Origin: Temnopleurus reevesii | Taxonomy: Eukaryota; Echinodermata; Echinoidea; Temnopleuroida; Temnopleuridae | Length of the DNA stretch: 17,313 bases | NCBI GenBank assembly: GCA_036244855.1 | Contig: BQKZ01004580.1 | Coordinates: 3,103 to 20,415 of the forward strand | Direction of reading: 5' to 3' | Shown: in pieces, positions 1 to 10,500 of the stretch | Layout: each line of letters begins with the position of its first letter | How positions within the stretch are numbered: the first letter of the stretch is position 1 | The notes under the pieces: model-generated | Seen by the model: only the letters and a program-made list of their open reading frames with translations | What the model was told of the DNA's origin: nothing | Databases searched by the model: none | Program-made: the position numbers and the translations under genes

Positions 1-466
1 TTTGGGTAAAAATCGGGTCAATTCTCTCCGGCTAGTAGGAAACGTGGTGTCCTTGTGAATTGCAAAGTTCGTATATTTTTTACGAATTTTCCGATTTTGC
101 CCACATTTTCACAGGCTTTTAAATGTTTTTCTTCATTTACTGTAAGAACAATAGTTCTAGGGGCTACTCTTTTAAAGCTCATGTTAAGTTTTCGTAAAAG
201 CAAATATCTTTGTCCACAGTTTTCAGTGTCTTCAAATCTGAATAAAATGAAATATAGTATTATAACTACATATTGCACAGGCGATTGTGTGAGAAATGAA
301 TGTTTTTTTTGTATAGCTATAAGTTTTCGCTTATAAGATAAGATATAATTTGTAAATTTTAGATAAAACCTAAAATGTACAAAATATGTCAGTCTCAAGC
401 TGGCCCATGCAGCTACCCCGAGACTGAATCATTTTTTCTCCCTTTTGTAAAAGTACACCTTCTACA
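1..466. other. gene-free AT-rich sequence
   Basis: Short frames on both strands have no recognisable protein character. A small TTCGTA / TACGAA inverted repeat lies near 68-88. Nothing else is supported. Confidence 0.5.
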
Positions 467-661
467 GGCGCGCACCCAGGATTTTGATACCCAGGGGGCT
501 GAAATGTGGTGCCCCCCTATCAGCAATTTGGCGCCCCCTTTCGACGTTTCGGCGCTTCGGCGCCCACTTATAAGCCCTTTTGGTCATCAAATTTTGGCGC
601 CCCCTAGCTTTCACCCTGGGGGCTAGCGCCCCAAAGGGCCCCCCCCCCCCCCCTGCGCGCC
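467..661. mobile_element. MITE-like GC-rich element with GGCGCGCA inverted ends
   Basis: Starts GGCGCGCACCCAGGATTTTG and ends in a C-run followed by TGCGCGCC, so the outer 8 bp are inverted repeats. The interior is GC-rich against an AT-rich background, with repeated GGCGCCCCCT blocks (about 531-540, 597-606) and opposed CCCAGGGGGCT / CACCCTGGGGGCT motifs. No transposase coding. No clear target-site duplication seen. Likely a non-autonomous DNA element of a kind common in echinoderm genomes. Confidence 0.55.
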
Positions 662-929
662 CATAGCAATAAGCACTATATGCAATGTACAGTACATGCT
701 GTCTATTGAAATAAGATTACTTGTTGGGGAACGAAACGTTTGTCATAATGCATTTGACAAAGAAGTGTGGATAAAATTTTCAGACATTACAAAAGTGGTC
801 TATTCATTAGACTAAAAGTTCAACATCATCTGATAAATCCAAGAAAAAAGATGAAAAAATAAAATATCTATTCTTACTTATTCCAGCCACTACATGAGTC
901 ATGAAACAAAACAAATACCCCCATCGTCG

Positions 930-1560
930 ATCAATCAATATATAGATCTGTCCTCCAATCAGGCTATTAAACAATCAAGCTTTCAAAAATTGATTCATTC
1001 AGGCTATCAATCAGTCAATCAACCAAACGATCAATCAATCATTCATTCAATCAACTTATCAAACAATCAATCAATCAGTTAATCAATCATTCATTTCATC
1101 AAACCATCAAAAATTAATCTATCATTCAGTCAACCTATCAAACATTCAGTCAATCATTCATTCAATCAACTTATCAAACAGTCAATCAATCAGTTAATCA
1201 ATCCTTCATTTCATCAAACCATCAAACAATTAATCAATCAATCAATCAATCAATCAATTAATCAATCAATTAATTAATCAAACCATCCAAAAATAATCTA
1301 TCATTCAGTCAACCTATCAAACAGTCAATCCAATAAATTAATCAATCATTCCTTTAATCACACCATCAAACAAACAATTAATTAATAATTCATTTAATCA
1401 AACCATCAAACAAGCAATCAAATAATCAATCATTTAATCAAATCATCAAATAATTAATCAATCAATCATCCTATCAAACAGTCAATCAATCAAATTATCA
1501 AACAGTCAACCAACCAACCAATCATTCAATCCATTAACCAACAACAATCTAACCATCAAG
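930..1560. repeat. AATC-type satellite with 115-bp higher-order period
   Basis: About 630 bp of degenerate ATCA/AATC tetranucleotides. A longer unit is visible: ATTCATTCAATCAACTTATC at 1041 and again at 1156, and GTTAATCAATC(A/C)TTCATTTC at 1078 and 1193, both 115 bp apart. Further looser copies follow to about 1500. Confidence 0.9.
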
Positions 1561-2535
1561 CATGTCCAACCACCATGACTAATCAACGACAAAGACTCAT
1601 GTAACAATCATCTATTGGAAAGTCTGAAACAAAAAAAAAAAAAAAACAGAACAGAAAAGGAGCACAAATTTGATTGAAAGGCCATTTTTTCTTCTATTCT
1701 TTCTATGTACATATGATTAACAATATTACATTCCAGTTGATATAACAGTACAAGAACAAACTAATTTTGGAAAACATACCATCTGTATTATTATTTGTAC
1801 AGGATTGTTGTTATTCTTAATTCAACAAAACAAAAATCTAATTATATGCTGAAGGTAGAAAATGCAAACACACTATACAGCACCATACAATATTGGGATT
1901 CGTATTACTCAAGGTGGTTTTTCTTTGCAAGTAATGTAATTGTAAAACTGAACCATTGTTCTTAAGTTGATTTAGAAACTGGCTGGCACATAAAACCTAT
2001 TCAAATTGTACCTTTGGAAAAACAAATTGTTGAAATATCAATACACTGTATACTTGTATTCATTTTATGAAGAATGAATATGCAAAGAATACCTGGAGAC
2101 ATAGAAAGTTTTGCACAATATCCAATCACGGTAAGCAGAAAACTTTGGGCCCAAAGTAAATGTGTAATATTCTGTTTCATCAAGAACAAAAATAAGTTCA
2201 TAAAATATGCATTATCAGTACCAGTATCTCTCAAAAACACAATATAAATCTCAGAAATCTGATAACCATATTTAACGACTACAAGGTCAGTAAAGACAAC
2301 ATTTAAATTGTCCCAGTAAAGGATGATTATGTTTCAACTGATATGATGATAAATGCCCATCTCACAATTTTGCTGGTCAGTGAGGATACAGGCATAGAGC
2401 ATCTAAAAAACTTGCCAAGACATATCATTTCTAAAGTGCTAAATTCATTGACCAGTGAAAGGCCCCTATTAGGATTATATAGACATATATTTTATACACA
2501 ATATACATGAGTCACATCTTAGTCTCCTGGTACAA
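1561..2535. other. gene-free intergenic sequence
   Basis: AT-rich, with a poly-A run of about 19 at 1630-1648. Small frames (for example 2001-2240 minus) have no splice or codon signature linking them to the gene upstream. I see nothing else. Confidence 0.5.
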
Positions 2536-2625
2536 TTATTATTATTATTATCATTCTTATCATCACTATTTTTATTATTATCACTATCATTATCATTATT
2601 ATCATTATTATTATTATTATTATTA
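2536..2625. repeat. ATT/ATC trinucleotide microsatellite
   Basis: Imperfect (ATT)n with ATC interruptions, about 90 bp, downstream of the candidate poly(A) sites. Confidence 0.9.
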
Positions 2626-2797
2626 CAAGTGGAATTTTTAATGACAAATAAAAAGAATTAGAATATAAACAGAGATTCAGAAAGTTGTTACCCTGATGGT
2701 TCACAAAAAGTATTTTGTAATGTTATAAAGGCATGTTTTATTTTGTTGGATGGAAGCCTGTAGACGAGAGAAAGTGAGTGCACAATAAAGGACAACT

Positions 2798-2803
2798 TTT
2801 ATT
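2798..2803 (-). terminator. candidate distal poly(A) signal AATAAA
   Basis: Canonical AATAAA on the minus strand (plus strand TTTATT), about 1.7 kb after the stop. A second one follows at 2737-2742. These are the first canonical hexamers I found below the stop codon. Confidence 0.3.
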
Positions 2804-3779
2804 GTAATCATCAATTGAACAATTGTTTTCTGAAGTCTACAAGCATCCATCCACCATAATTGATAACACCCTACAGAAGTACACAAATACAATGAATTCA
2901 AATCAACATTCTCAGACCACAATTCAAAGAAAGTCCTATCAACTCCGCTTATCTTCTTCTCTCCTTTATAAGTCAAATTTTCTTGACATCAAAGCTATTT
3001 TGTAAGTCCCAACAGATTTCACTTTTAGGCAAGGTTGAATGATCAATTTCCTCTCATATTTGATTCACAGAAATGTAGAATCTGATTTAGCATTTACAAA
3101 GGAGTACCAGGAATCAAATTTGTTGATATATGATGAAACAACTGCTCTCAGATTTGCTTACGAAACAAAAACAAACAAGACAACAAAAAAATTACAGGAT
3201 TTTCAAACACCAATAATGCTATGAACAGTTCTATCTTAAAGATATCAAATAATTGCTATATACAATCTACATGCACAACAAACAAGTAATTTTACAAACA
3301 CATAAATAACATTTACAAAAAAATACAATAAGTACATCATAATATCTACAAACCCATTATCAATATTTCCATGTCACTTTGAGATACAAATATTTTTCAG
3401 GGAAATTGATTTCACATTCTTATTCAAAGCAGCTAAATGAATGTCTAGGAAATACATTACAACATACACAAATAATATATGATTTTAAAACTTGGTGCAT
3501 GCATCTGTCAAATTAAATACTGACGAGTGTTGCAGTGCAGATGTGCGAATATATATTGTTTAAACATGCATATGTACTGAATGCTTATAATACAAAGGCC
3601 TAAGAGCATCAACTATACAATCGGACAATAATACTGTCAAGAATAGTGTTAGTTACATTGTAAGACATAATAGAAAAAGACTCAAACAGCGATTGAGTAA
3701 CATACACCAAATAAATTGAAAACATTGTCTCCAGCACCACCTTACTATGGTGGAAGCATAAAAAATGTTCAAGTCATGC

Positions 3780-4095
3780 ATGGATTAATTCAGTTGAAGG
3801 AATGCAATGCCTTCTTACTTTTGACATGGGGTACATCTATGTACAAATGGACACGAGGCATTAAATGAGGTAATTTCACGTTAGGATCAAGATGAAATTC
3901 GTAAAGAAGCAAACTAACGGTTCCTTAATACGTAATAGAAATGTATGGAACGTGATATCACTTCATTAACAAACTAATGCCATGCTTGCATAAATTCAAT
4001 GAGAGGAAATCAATACCTTCTTCCTTTAGCAATGACGTATGTACATGTATGTACAAATGGCAACTAGGCATTTAATGAGGTGATTTCAGATAAGG
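3780..4095. repeat. diverged direct repeat inside the 3' UTR
   Basis: A ~100-nt block at about 3785-3888 (ATGCCTTCTTAC... TGTACAAATGG ... AGGCATTAAATGAGGT) recurs at about 3995-4095 (ATACCTTCTTCC ... TGTACAAATGG ... AGGCATTTAATGAGGT), about 210 nt apart. A weaker echo starts near 4327. The second copy carries the candidate proximal poly(A) hexamer. Confidence 0.55.
4071..4076 (-). terminator. candidate proximal poly(A) signal ATTAAA
   Basis: ATTAAA on the minus strand (TTTAAT on the plus strand), 434 nt after the stop codon. Common variant hexamer; use is inferred from position only. Confidence 0.25.
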
Positions 4096-4509
4096 CTTCA
4101 GATATGTCTGTAGTCATGTCAAATGCTGATCCATTTGAAAACTGTTGTGACGATTCGTCACTTCATTTGTTACAAAGTACTTGGACGTGCTCTGTAGATA
4201 GCTTTCTTCCTTTGAGCATAGAGAATGTGCTATTCACCACAAGAAATGAAGTCATTTTGGGCAAGGTTCCAATTAACTGTTCAAGAAACAATGCCACATT
4301 TGGACATGTCTAGTGAATTGGACATAATGCCTTCTAGCCCTAAACGTAGGGTACAGATGACTAGCCGCTTGACATGACAGTAAGCACAATCAATTAGAAA
4401 AAGCACATTACTGGGGGTTCAGTTTTCAAAAAATAATGCTGCATAACTATATGATGAACCTCTGGCTTGGATAGAATATGATGCCTCCTTGCTCTCAATC
4501 TCCAGATCT

Positions 4510-4593
4510 TCAGGATTGGTGGGCAAACAAGTCGTGGAGATAATTCAAGTTAGGCTCCTCTTGGCACATCTGAATTGGCACCTGGTTCATTTT
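4510..4593 (-). CDS. SPAG5: SPAG5-like exon E16, terminal exon with stop, residues 886-912
   Basis: 84 nt in phase 0 after acceptor cttccacaccag. Encodes KMNQVPIQMCQEEPNLNYLH, then DLFAHQS and TGA (4510-4512). The length of this tail after KLDQLI and the pattern of a Pro followed by L--L near the end agree with the astrin C-terminus, which in human is needed for kinetochore targeting. No donor is needed; the sequence below 4510 is 3' UTR. Confidence 0.8.
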   Translation of the reverse strand, partial: KMNQVPIQMCQEEPNLNYLHDLFAHQS

Positions 4594-7500
4594 CTGGTGT
4601 GGAAGAATAAAAAAAAAAAAACAAGTGAGATCATTCATAGGGAGATTTCAAATTCAATCATCAGATGCTTTAGCTTTTTAATTCACTGGAAACTCAGCAT
4701 AACAAGGTGCTTGGGACCATCAAAAATACCTTTTTTATAGCACTTATCTCTTTATAGTAGACTCTGAGGTAAATAACAATCAGTTATTAAGAGCTGAGAT
4801 CAGATTTTTTAATATCTTAATATCATATATTTTATTATATCAGTTCTCTTTATAGTGAGTTTCAACTGTATATCAACATCTATTGGTGCAATAAATATTG
4901 TATAGTGGAATCTTGTGAAAACAAGGTCCCTAGGATCACAGGAATCTTGTTATATTTTTGCTTTTGACTACATCTTATATGAAAATTTTAAAAAAATTAA
5001 GCCTTGAACTCTATGGACCATGTAATATTACACCAGGTTTTCTAGTCAGACATGAAAGTTGGTAGATTAGCAAATATTTTGTAACAGACAAATGAATCAT
5101 CAATTCCAAAATCAGGGTTGGAAGATCATAAAGGCTTTTTAAAACACTTGGAAACAGAGTTTATCTTATATTCTTACCTTCTTACAATAGCCAATAAGTT
5201 GATCAAGTTTGCAAACTTCCGCCTCTGCTTTCTTCCAATTACTCTCTAAAACTTTCATCTGAAGGAAAAAAAATGCACCATAAAGAAATAAAAAACAAAC
5301 ATAAATATTTAGATCCTAAATTTTTGGCACTGCAGTTTCACTCTAAATGCAATTACATGTACATCACTTTCCTATTGGTTATGATCTGGGTCCAAGTTCT
5401 GAAAACTGTTATTTTTATATGTTAGCAAAAATCTCTTAATTGTCATTAGAAGTCAAATTTGCGACCTGCCATTGTTTAATACTTGGCACTTGTTATGACA
5501 ATATCAATATCGTTACCCTAGTCAAAGGATATATCAACCGCACATAGTGTGTTTCCTCAGCTCCCTGGGGAGCTTCCACAATGTCAGCCAAAGTTGCAAT
5601 CTTGACTTGCAAGATTCTTTCTGCCTTTCTGCCATTCATTCCCCCATTTCAAGGCGGTGGCACGGTACATTTTGGGCAAAGATTTGTTTAAGATTCCAAA
5701 CTATTGTCTGAGGACAATAGCTTCTCATTCAAAAGTTTTGTGCAACAAAAAAGAACACATATACAATTATTTTAACATTGCTGGTTCAAGGAGCAAAACT
5801 GTTTAGCATTGGATACTGGTTTAGTGTGAGTACTCCAAAAGTTAAATATGTTATTAGATGAAAAAAAAATTTGCTCCATTTCTTAACCTGCTAATCGCAA
5901 AAATTTATATTGAGTTAATTTCTCACCTGTTTCCCTGCCTTGCTTTGGAACACCTCATAGTCCTCCTGCCTCTTCATGAACTTCATTCGAACCCTCTCCA
6001 ACTAAGTCGGTTTAAAAAGAGAGAAAGACAACAAGAGAGAATTGAGTAACCATTGGTAGGAAAAATTCACATTACACAGAGGAAAATTGTCTTTCAGAAT
6101 TATTGATGAATTATATGCAAATTGTGTACAATTCGTTTTTAACTCAAATTTACCAAGCATATGTCAGTCCATGCTGAATTCAGGTGGGTAATTTGACAAG
6201 AGCTCCTCAAGTAAATAATGACTGTAGCACATGAAAATAAATTCCAGTCTCGTATAACAAGGTAATTCTTACCTTTAGGAGCTTGCCCAGACTTTCAGTA
6301 TCCCTTGCTCATCATGATAATGTCTTCATAATTATAACCTACCTATTTCCTCAGGTGAAGATTTTCTTTTAGTAGCTTGCCCATACTTTCACCATCCCTT
6401 TCTCATCATGATAATGCAAATCGCATTGAGCACTCAGCAGAGTGGATGCATGTGCTATATAAATTGCATCTATTATTATCATTATGCTAGTGTCTTAATT
6501 GTTATAACCTACCTCTTTCTTCAGGTGAAGATTTTCTTTCAGTAGCTTGCCCATGCTTTCTCCATCTCCTGAAGAAGCTGATGCTTCTTGCCTTGGTTGG
6601 GATGCTAATACTTCAAACTGGGCAGACACCATCTCTTTCTCTCTTGTTACCAGCTGTAGGGATGATGTGAGGGTTGCTACCTCTTCTTTTAGGGTCTGAA
6701 GGTAAATCATGATTAGAAAAAAATATATACAGTCAGACACACATAAACTTGTTATACCAGAGTGTAGACTCAAAACAGCTGAAAAGCGCTTCTCAGTAAC
6801 TGCTTCAAAACTGTGGAACAGTATCCCTTTTGCAATACGGGCAATTTCAAATTCCGGTACGTTTAAAAAACATCTTAAGACTTACCTTTTCCCACAGTAA
6901 TCAAAACGCGGCCACCACGTTTTTCTTGTTCAGTTAAATTGTAAAGCACTATGGTACTCTCTGTTTTAGCGCTATAGAAATAATCTATATTATTATCATT
7001 ACATTGATTCTCTGTCTAATTTACATTTACCTTAATTCACCTATTCCTACTTCTCTGTTTCTGTTTCCATTTCTAGTTTCCCTCTCTCTCTCTCTTTCCC
7101 TCTCCCTCTATTTCTCTCTTTGTCATTCTCTTTGCCAGTCTGTCTTTCTCTTTCACCTCATATGCTTAAGATCTTAATCAGATCTTTCTCTGTGTGTGTA
7201 AAAAATGACAAATTCTCTCTCTTTCTAGGGTAGTGCTCCTATGACGATGAAAGTAACTATTTGCTTCAGTAAACTTTGATTTCAACTCTCACTCCTTCTT
7301 TTCCTCTGATTACATCTTACCACCTCTCTCTCTCCTTATCAACTCTCTGTATCCATGTTCGAGCATTTTCCTACAAGTTGGAGAAAACATCAGCCTTGAT
7401 GATGCTTTACCTCAATCTTTGCCTTCTGATCTGAGAAGCGTGCCAGGTTAGTCGCCATGTTCTCTATCCTCTGCTGCGCATAGTCGAGGGCTTGGAGCTG

Positions 7501-10500
7501 CTCACATGAATTATTGCGAGCTTCGGCTAGACTCTGCTGAAGCTGGTGTGTGTGTGACAGGGATTCCTCCAGCTGGTCTCTCAATAGGCAGATCTGGTTC
7601 TCGGAGCGCTGTGCGGTCTTCTTGGAATTTTGATCCTTTTCTTCACTGTAGTCATAGATGAAATATGAAATAAGATATCCTTTAAAACATAAATTATGCT
7701 ACTGCCATGTGATGGCATTCAGATATTAAAATATTTTGAGAGAATGAAAGCAAAATATTGATACACATCAGGGATTTTTAGACCCTCATTCCCCTCATCT
7801 CTTCCACAGCATTATTACAATGCTCTTTCCCCCTTCTAATCATCATCATCATCATCACAGTCATTATCATCACCATCATTATTACCACCATCATCATCTT
7901 CATCATTATCATCATCCCCACCACAACCACCACCACCTTCACCACAACCATCAACGTCATCATCACCACAATCCACACCACCACCACCACCAACATCATC
8001 ATAATCATCATCATCATGACCATGATCACCATCATAACCACCATCATCATCATCATCATAATCATCATCATCATCATAATCATCACCATTAGCAAAATCA
8101 CAATGCTATGCTTACATGTCTTGCTGTAGTCTGGCCACTTCTTTCCTTAGCATCTCTTCATTCTCCATAAAGATGTTACACATCCTACCAAACATCATCT
8201 TCAAGCTGAGCACCTGATCCGCCAGCGGCTCAACAGCTCCCTTCTCCGCTTGTACCATGCCATCTCCTTGTTGTTGGTCATCTTGCCCAATAGGTCTGAC
8301 CGCTTGAAACGCGCTCGCACCATCTTGACCAATGGTCAACCGCCGTTCCTCACCACCCTCCCTCTGTTGTACAGGAGTGGCCTCCATCATCTCTTCTCCA
8401 CTGTTAGACTCTTTGCCAGGAGTTTGGATGTGATCGACGGCACGGAGGACTGATACGACAAGGGAGCCAGGTCTGGCGGCGGGCGTGGCCTGCTTCTGGT
8501 GCTTGGAGCGGTGCGAAGGTCGATGACCTCGACGTTCAGTGACAAATCCTCTGGATGAAGCCGCATCAACCTATTATCAAAATAAGTTAAAGGGGAACCC
8601 ACCTCTGAAATTATCATTCTACACTGGTACATGTATGAAGAAAAATGAGAAAATCCTGACAATTTGTTCAGAAGTTATGATTTTTTCAAAGCTTAAGAAA
8701 TGTCCTTTGATGGGGATCCTTCAGAGGACAACTTTGACAGGCTCTGGACAACTCTCAATTCACTTTCTACAAGAAAAATTGCCAAAGTGGATAAATTTCA
8801 AATTCAGAATTCGGAATCAATACAGTTCTTTCAAATGCAATACTCAATTAAAGTCCAACTTTTCAACATCTCTGAAAAAAAGACAAAAATTAGTAGAAGA
8901 ATGACATGCCAGTTTCCAACGCAGAAATCCCCATCAGATAACGTCTCTAGTTCTAATTGTTAGGAAAGAGTAAATCTGTAATGTAGGTATTTCTTTTTCT
9001 TTGGCTCTTCAGCATTATGTTTTGGTGTCTTTGCTCATCTTCCAAATTTTTCCAGATTTAACAATGATGAAAAAAATATACAATTTTATTCCAAAAACAA
9101 ACATAAGGGGTGTTGTTCAAAGTAGCGATTGATCATAATGTGTAGTTGATCAGAATGTGCCAATCAAAATCATTGTTTCATACAAGTCTTGTTAAATGTG
9201 CATGTCATGCGCGATTGAAAATCATTTTTCAATTTGTAACTGGTTTGCAGTTGATTTGTGATCAACTGCAACTTTGTCGCAACATCTCCTTAGAAAGACA
9301 CTAGCAAAAAAACACATATGACAACAACATAACACAGTTCCATACAACTTACCACATCAGCTTCTGAATGAGGCATGCTGGCGATTGCAGAAGTCATTCC
9401 TTGATAGAGATCAGCTATGGCCTGGGAAGCATCACTGATCTGTGCTTCTTGGTTCAACAGCATCCAATGAGCCTGGGCTTTGGTGTGGTCTAGCTCGCTT
9501 TGTAACGACTCTGTCTGCTCACTGTTAGACAGGGAACCAAAACGGGAGTGTTACATGACAAAGATTTATGATAAGATTTAACAGACTGTAGAGTTTTCAT
9601 CCATGTTCGTATTATCTAATGAGCCTAGTATTTCAGCTCAATTCTCTCTACCGACTATAAGAGAGAACTAGGAACTTGTGAAGCATCACTGATCTGTGCT
9701 TCTTGGTTCAACAGCATCCAATGAGCCTGGGCTTTGGTGTGGTCTAGCTCACTCTGTAACGACTCTGTCTGCTCACTGTTGGACGGGGAACCAAGGTGGT
9801 AATATTACACAAATGATTCACGTGTTATACATATCCTCCACATATTCAGTGAAGACATAAAGCATGATAAATGACATAAATATCTATAGTACGATTTAAC
9901 AGACTGTAGAATGTTTATCCATGTTCATATTATCTAATGAGCCTAGTATTTCAGCTCAATTCTCTCTACCGACTATAAGAGAGAGCTATGGCCTGTGAGG
10001 CATCACTAATCTGTGCTTCTTGGTTCAACAGCATCCAATGAGCCTGTGCTTTGGTGTGGTCTAGCTCACTCTGTAACAACTCTGTCTGCTCGCTGTTGGA
10101 CAGGGGACCAAAACGGGAGTGTTACATGACAAAGATTTATGGTAAGATTTAACAGACTGTAGATTTTTTTGTTCATATTATCTAATGAGCTTAGTATTTC
10201 AGCTCAATTCTCTCTACCGACTATAAGAGAGAGCTATGGCCTGTGAAGCATCACTGATCTGTGCTTCTTGGTTCAACAGCATCCAATGAGCCTGTGCTTT
10301 GGTGTGGTCTAGCTCGCTCTGTAACGACTCTGTCTGCTCACTGTTGGACGGGGATCAAATGGTTAAGTTATGCTTAATGATTCATTTGTCACGTACCCTC
10401 CATATATTTAGTGGAAACTTAAAGCATTAAAGATAAATACCTCGACAAATATTTATGGTAAGGTTTATCTGATCTTTTTATTGCATATTCCTATTACCGC

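Larger units (their letters stand above)
2737..4509 (-). other. probable 3' UTR of the SPAG5-like gene
   Basis: No coding signal is visible downstream of the TGA. The stretch is AT-rich, with short stop-limited frames only. Candidate AATAAA signals on the minus strand occur at 2798-2803 and 2737-2742 (about 1.7-1.8 kb UTR) and an ATTAAA variant at 4071-4076 (about 0.43 kb UTR). Which end is used cannot be told from sequence alone. Confidence 0.4.

Noticed and set aside
18..398. 126-codon minus-strand frame at the left edge
   Set aside because: Composition is that of AT-rich noncoding DNA (Phe, Leu, Lys, Tyr) and no family features or splice context are seen.
2001..2240. Hydrophobic 79-codon minus-strand frame
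   Set aside because: Lies beyond the stop codon and candidate poly(A) sites, with no start context or family match.
7820..8092. Plus-strand frame encoding a His-rich protein, and the Met/Val-rich frame opposite
   Set aside because: Both are simply the CAT/CAC microsatellite read as codons; it sits in intron 11.
8112..8118. TAA right after the E11 ATG as the gene's true stop
   Set aside because: GTAAGC is a good donor and the next four exons continue in phase with astrin-like motifs, so splicing is the better reading.
8250..8453. Plus-strand frame opposite E11
   Set aside because: Shadow of E11; the minus strand has splice borders and phase continuity.
8539..8963. Two overlapping plus-strand frames in intron 10
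   Set aside because: No recognisable domain, no splice partners and strongly AT-driven composition; possibly part of an unknown repeat.
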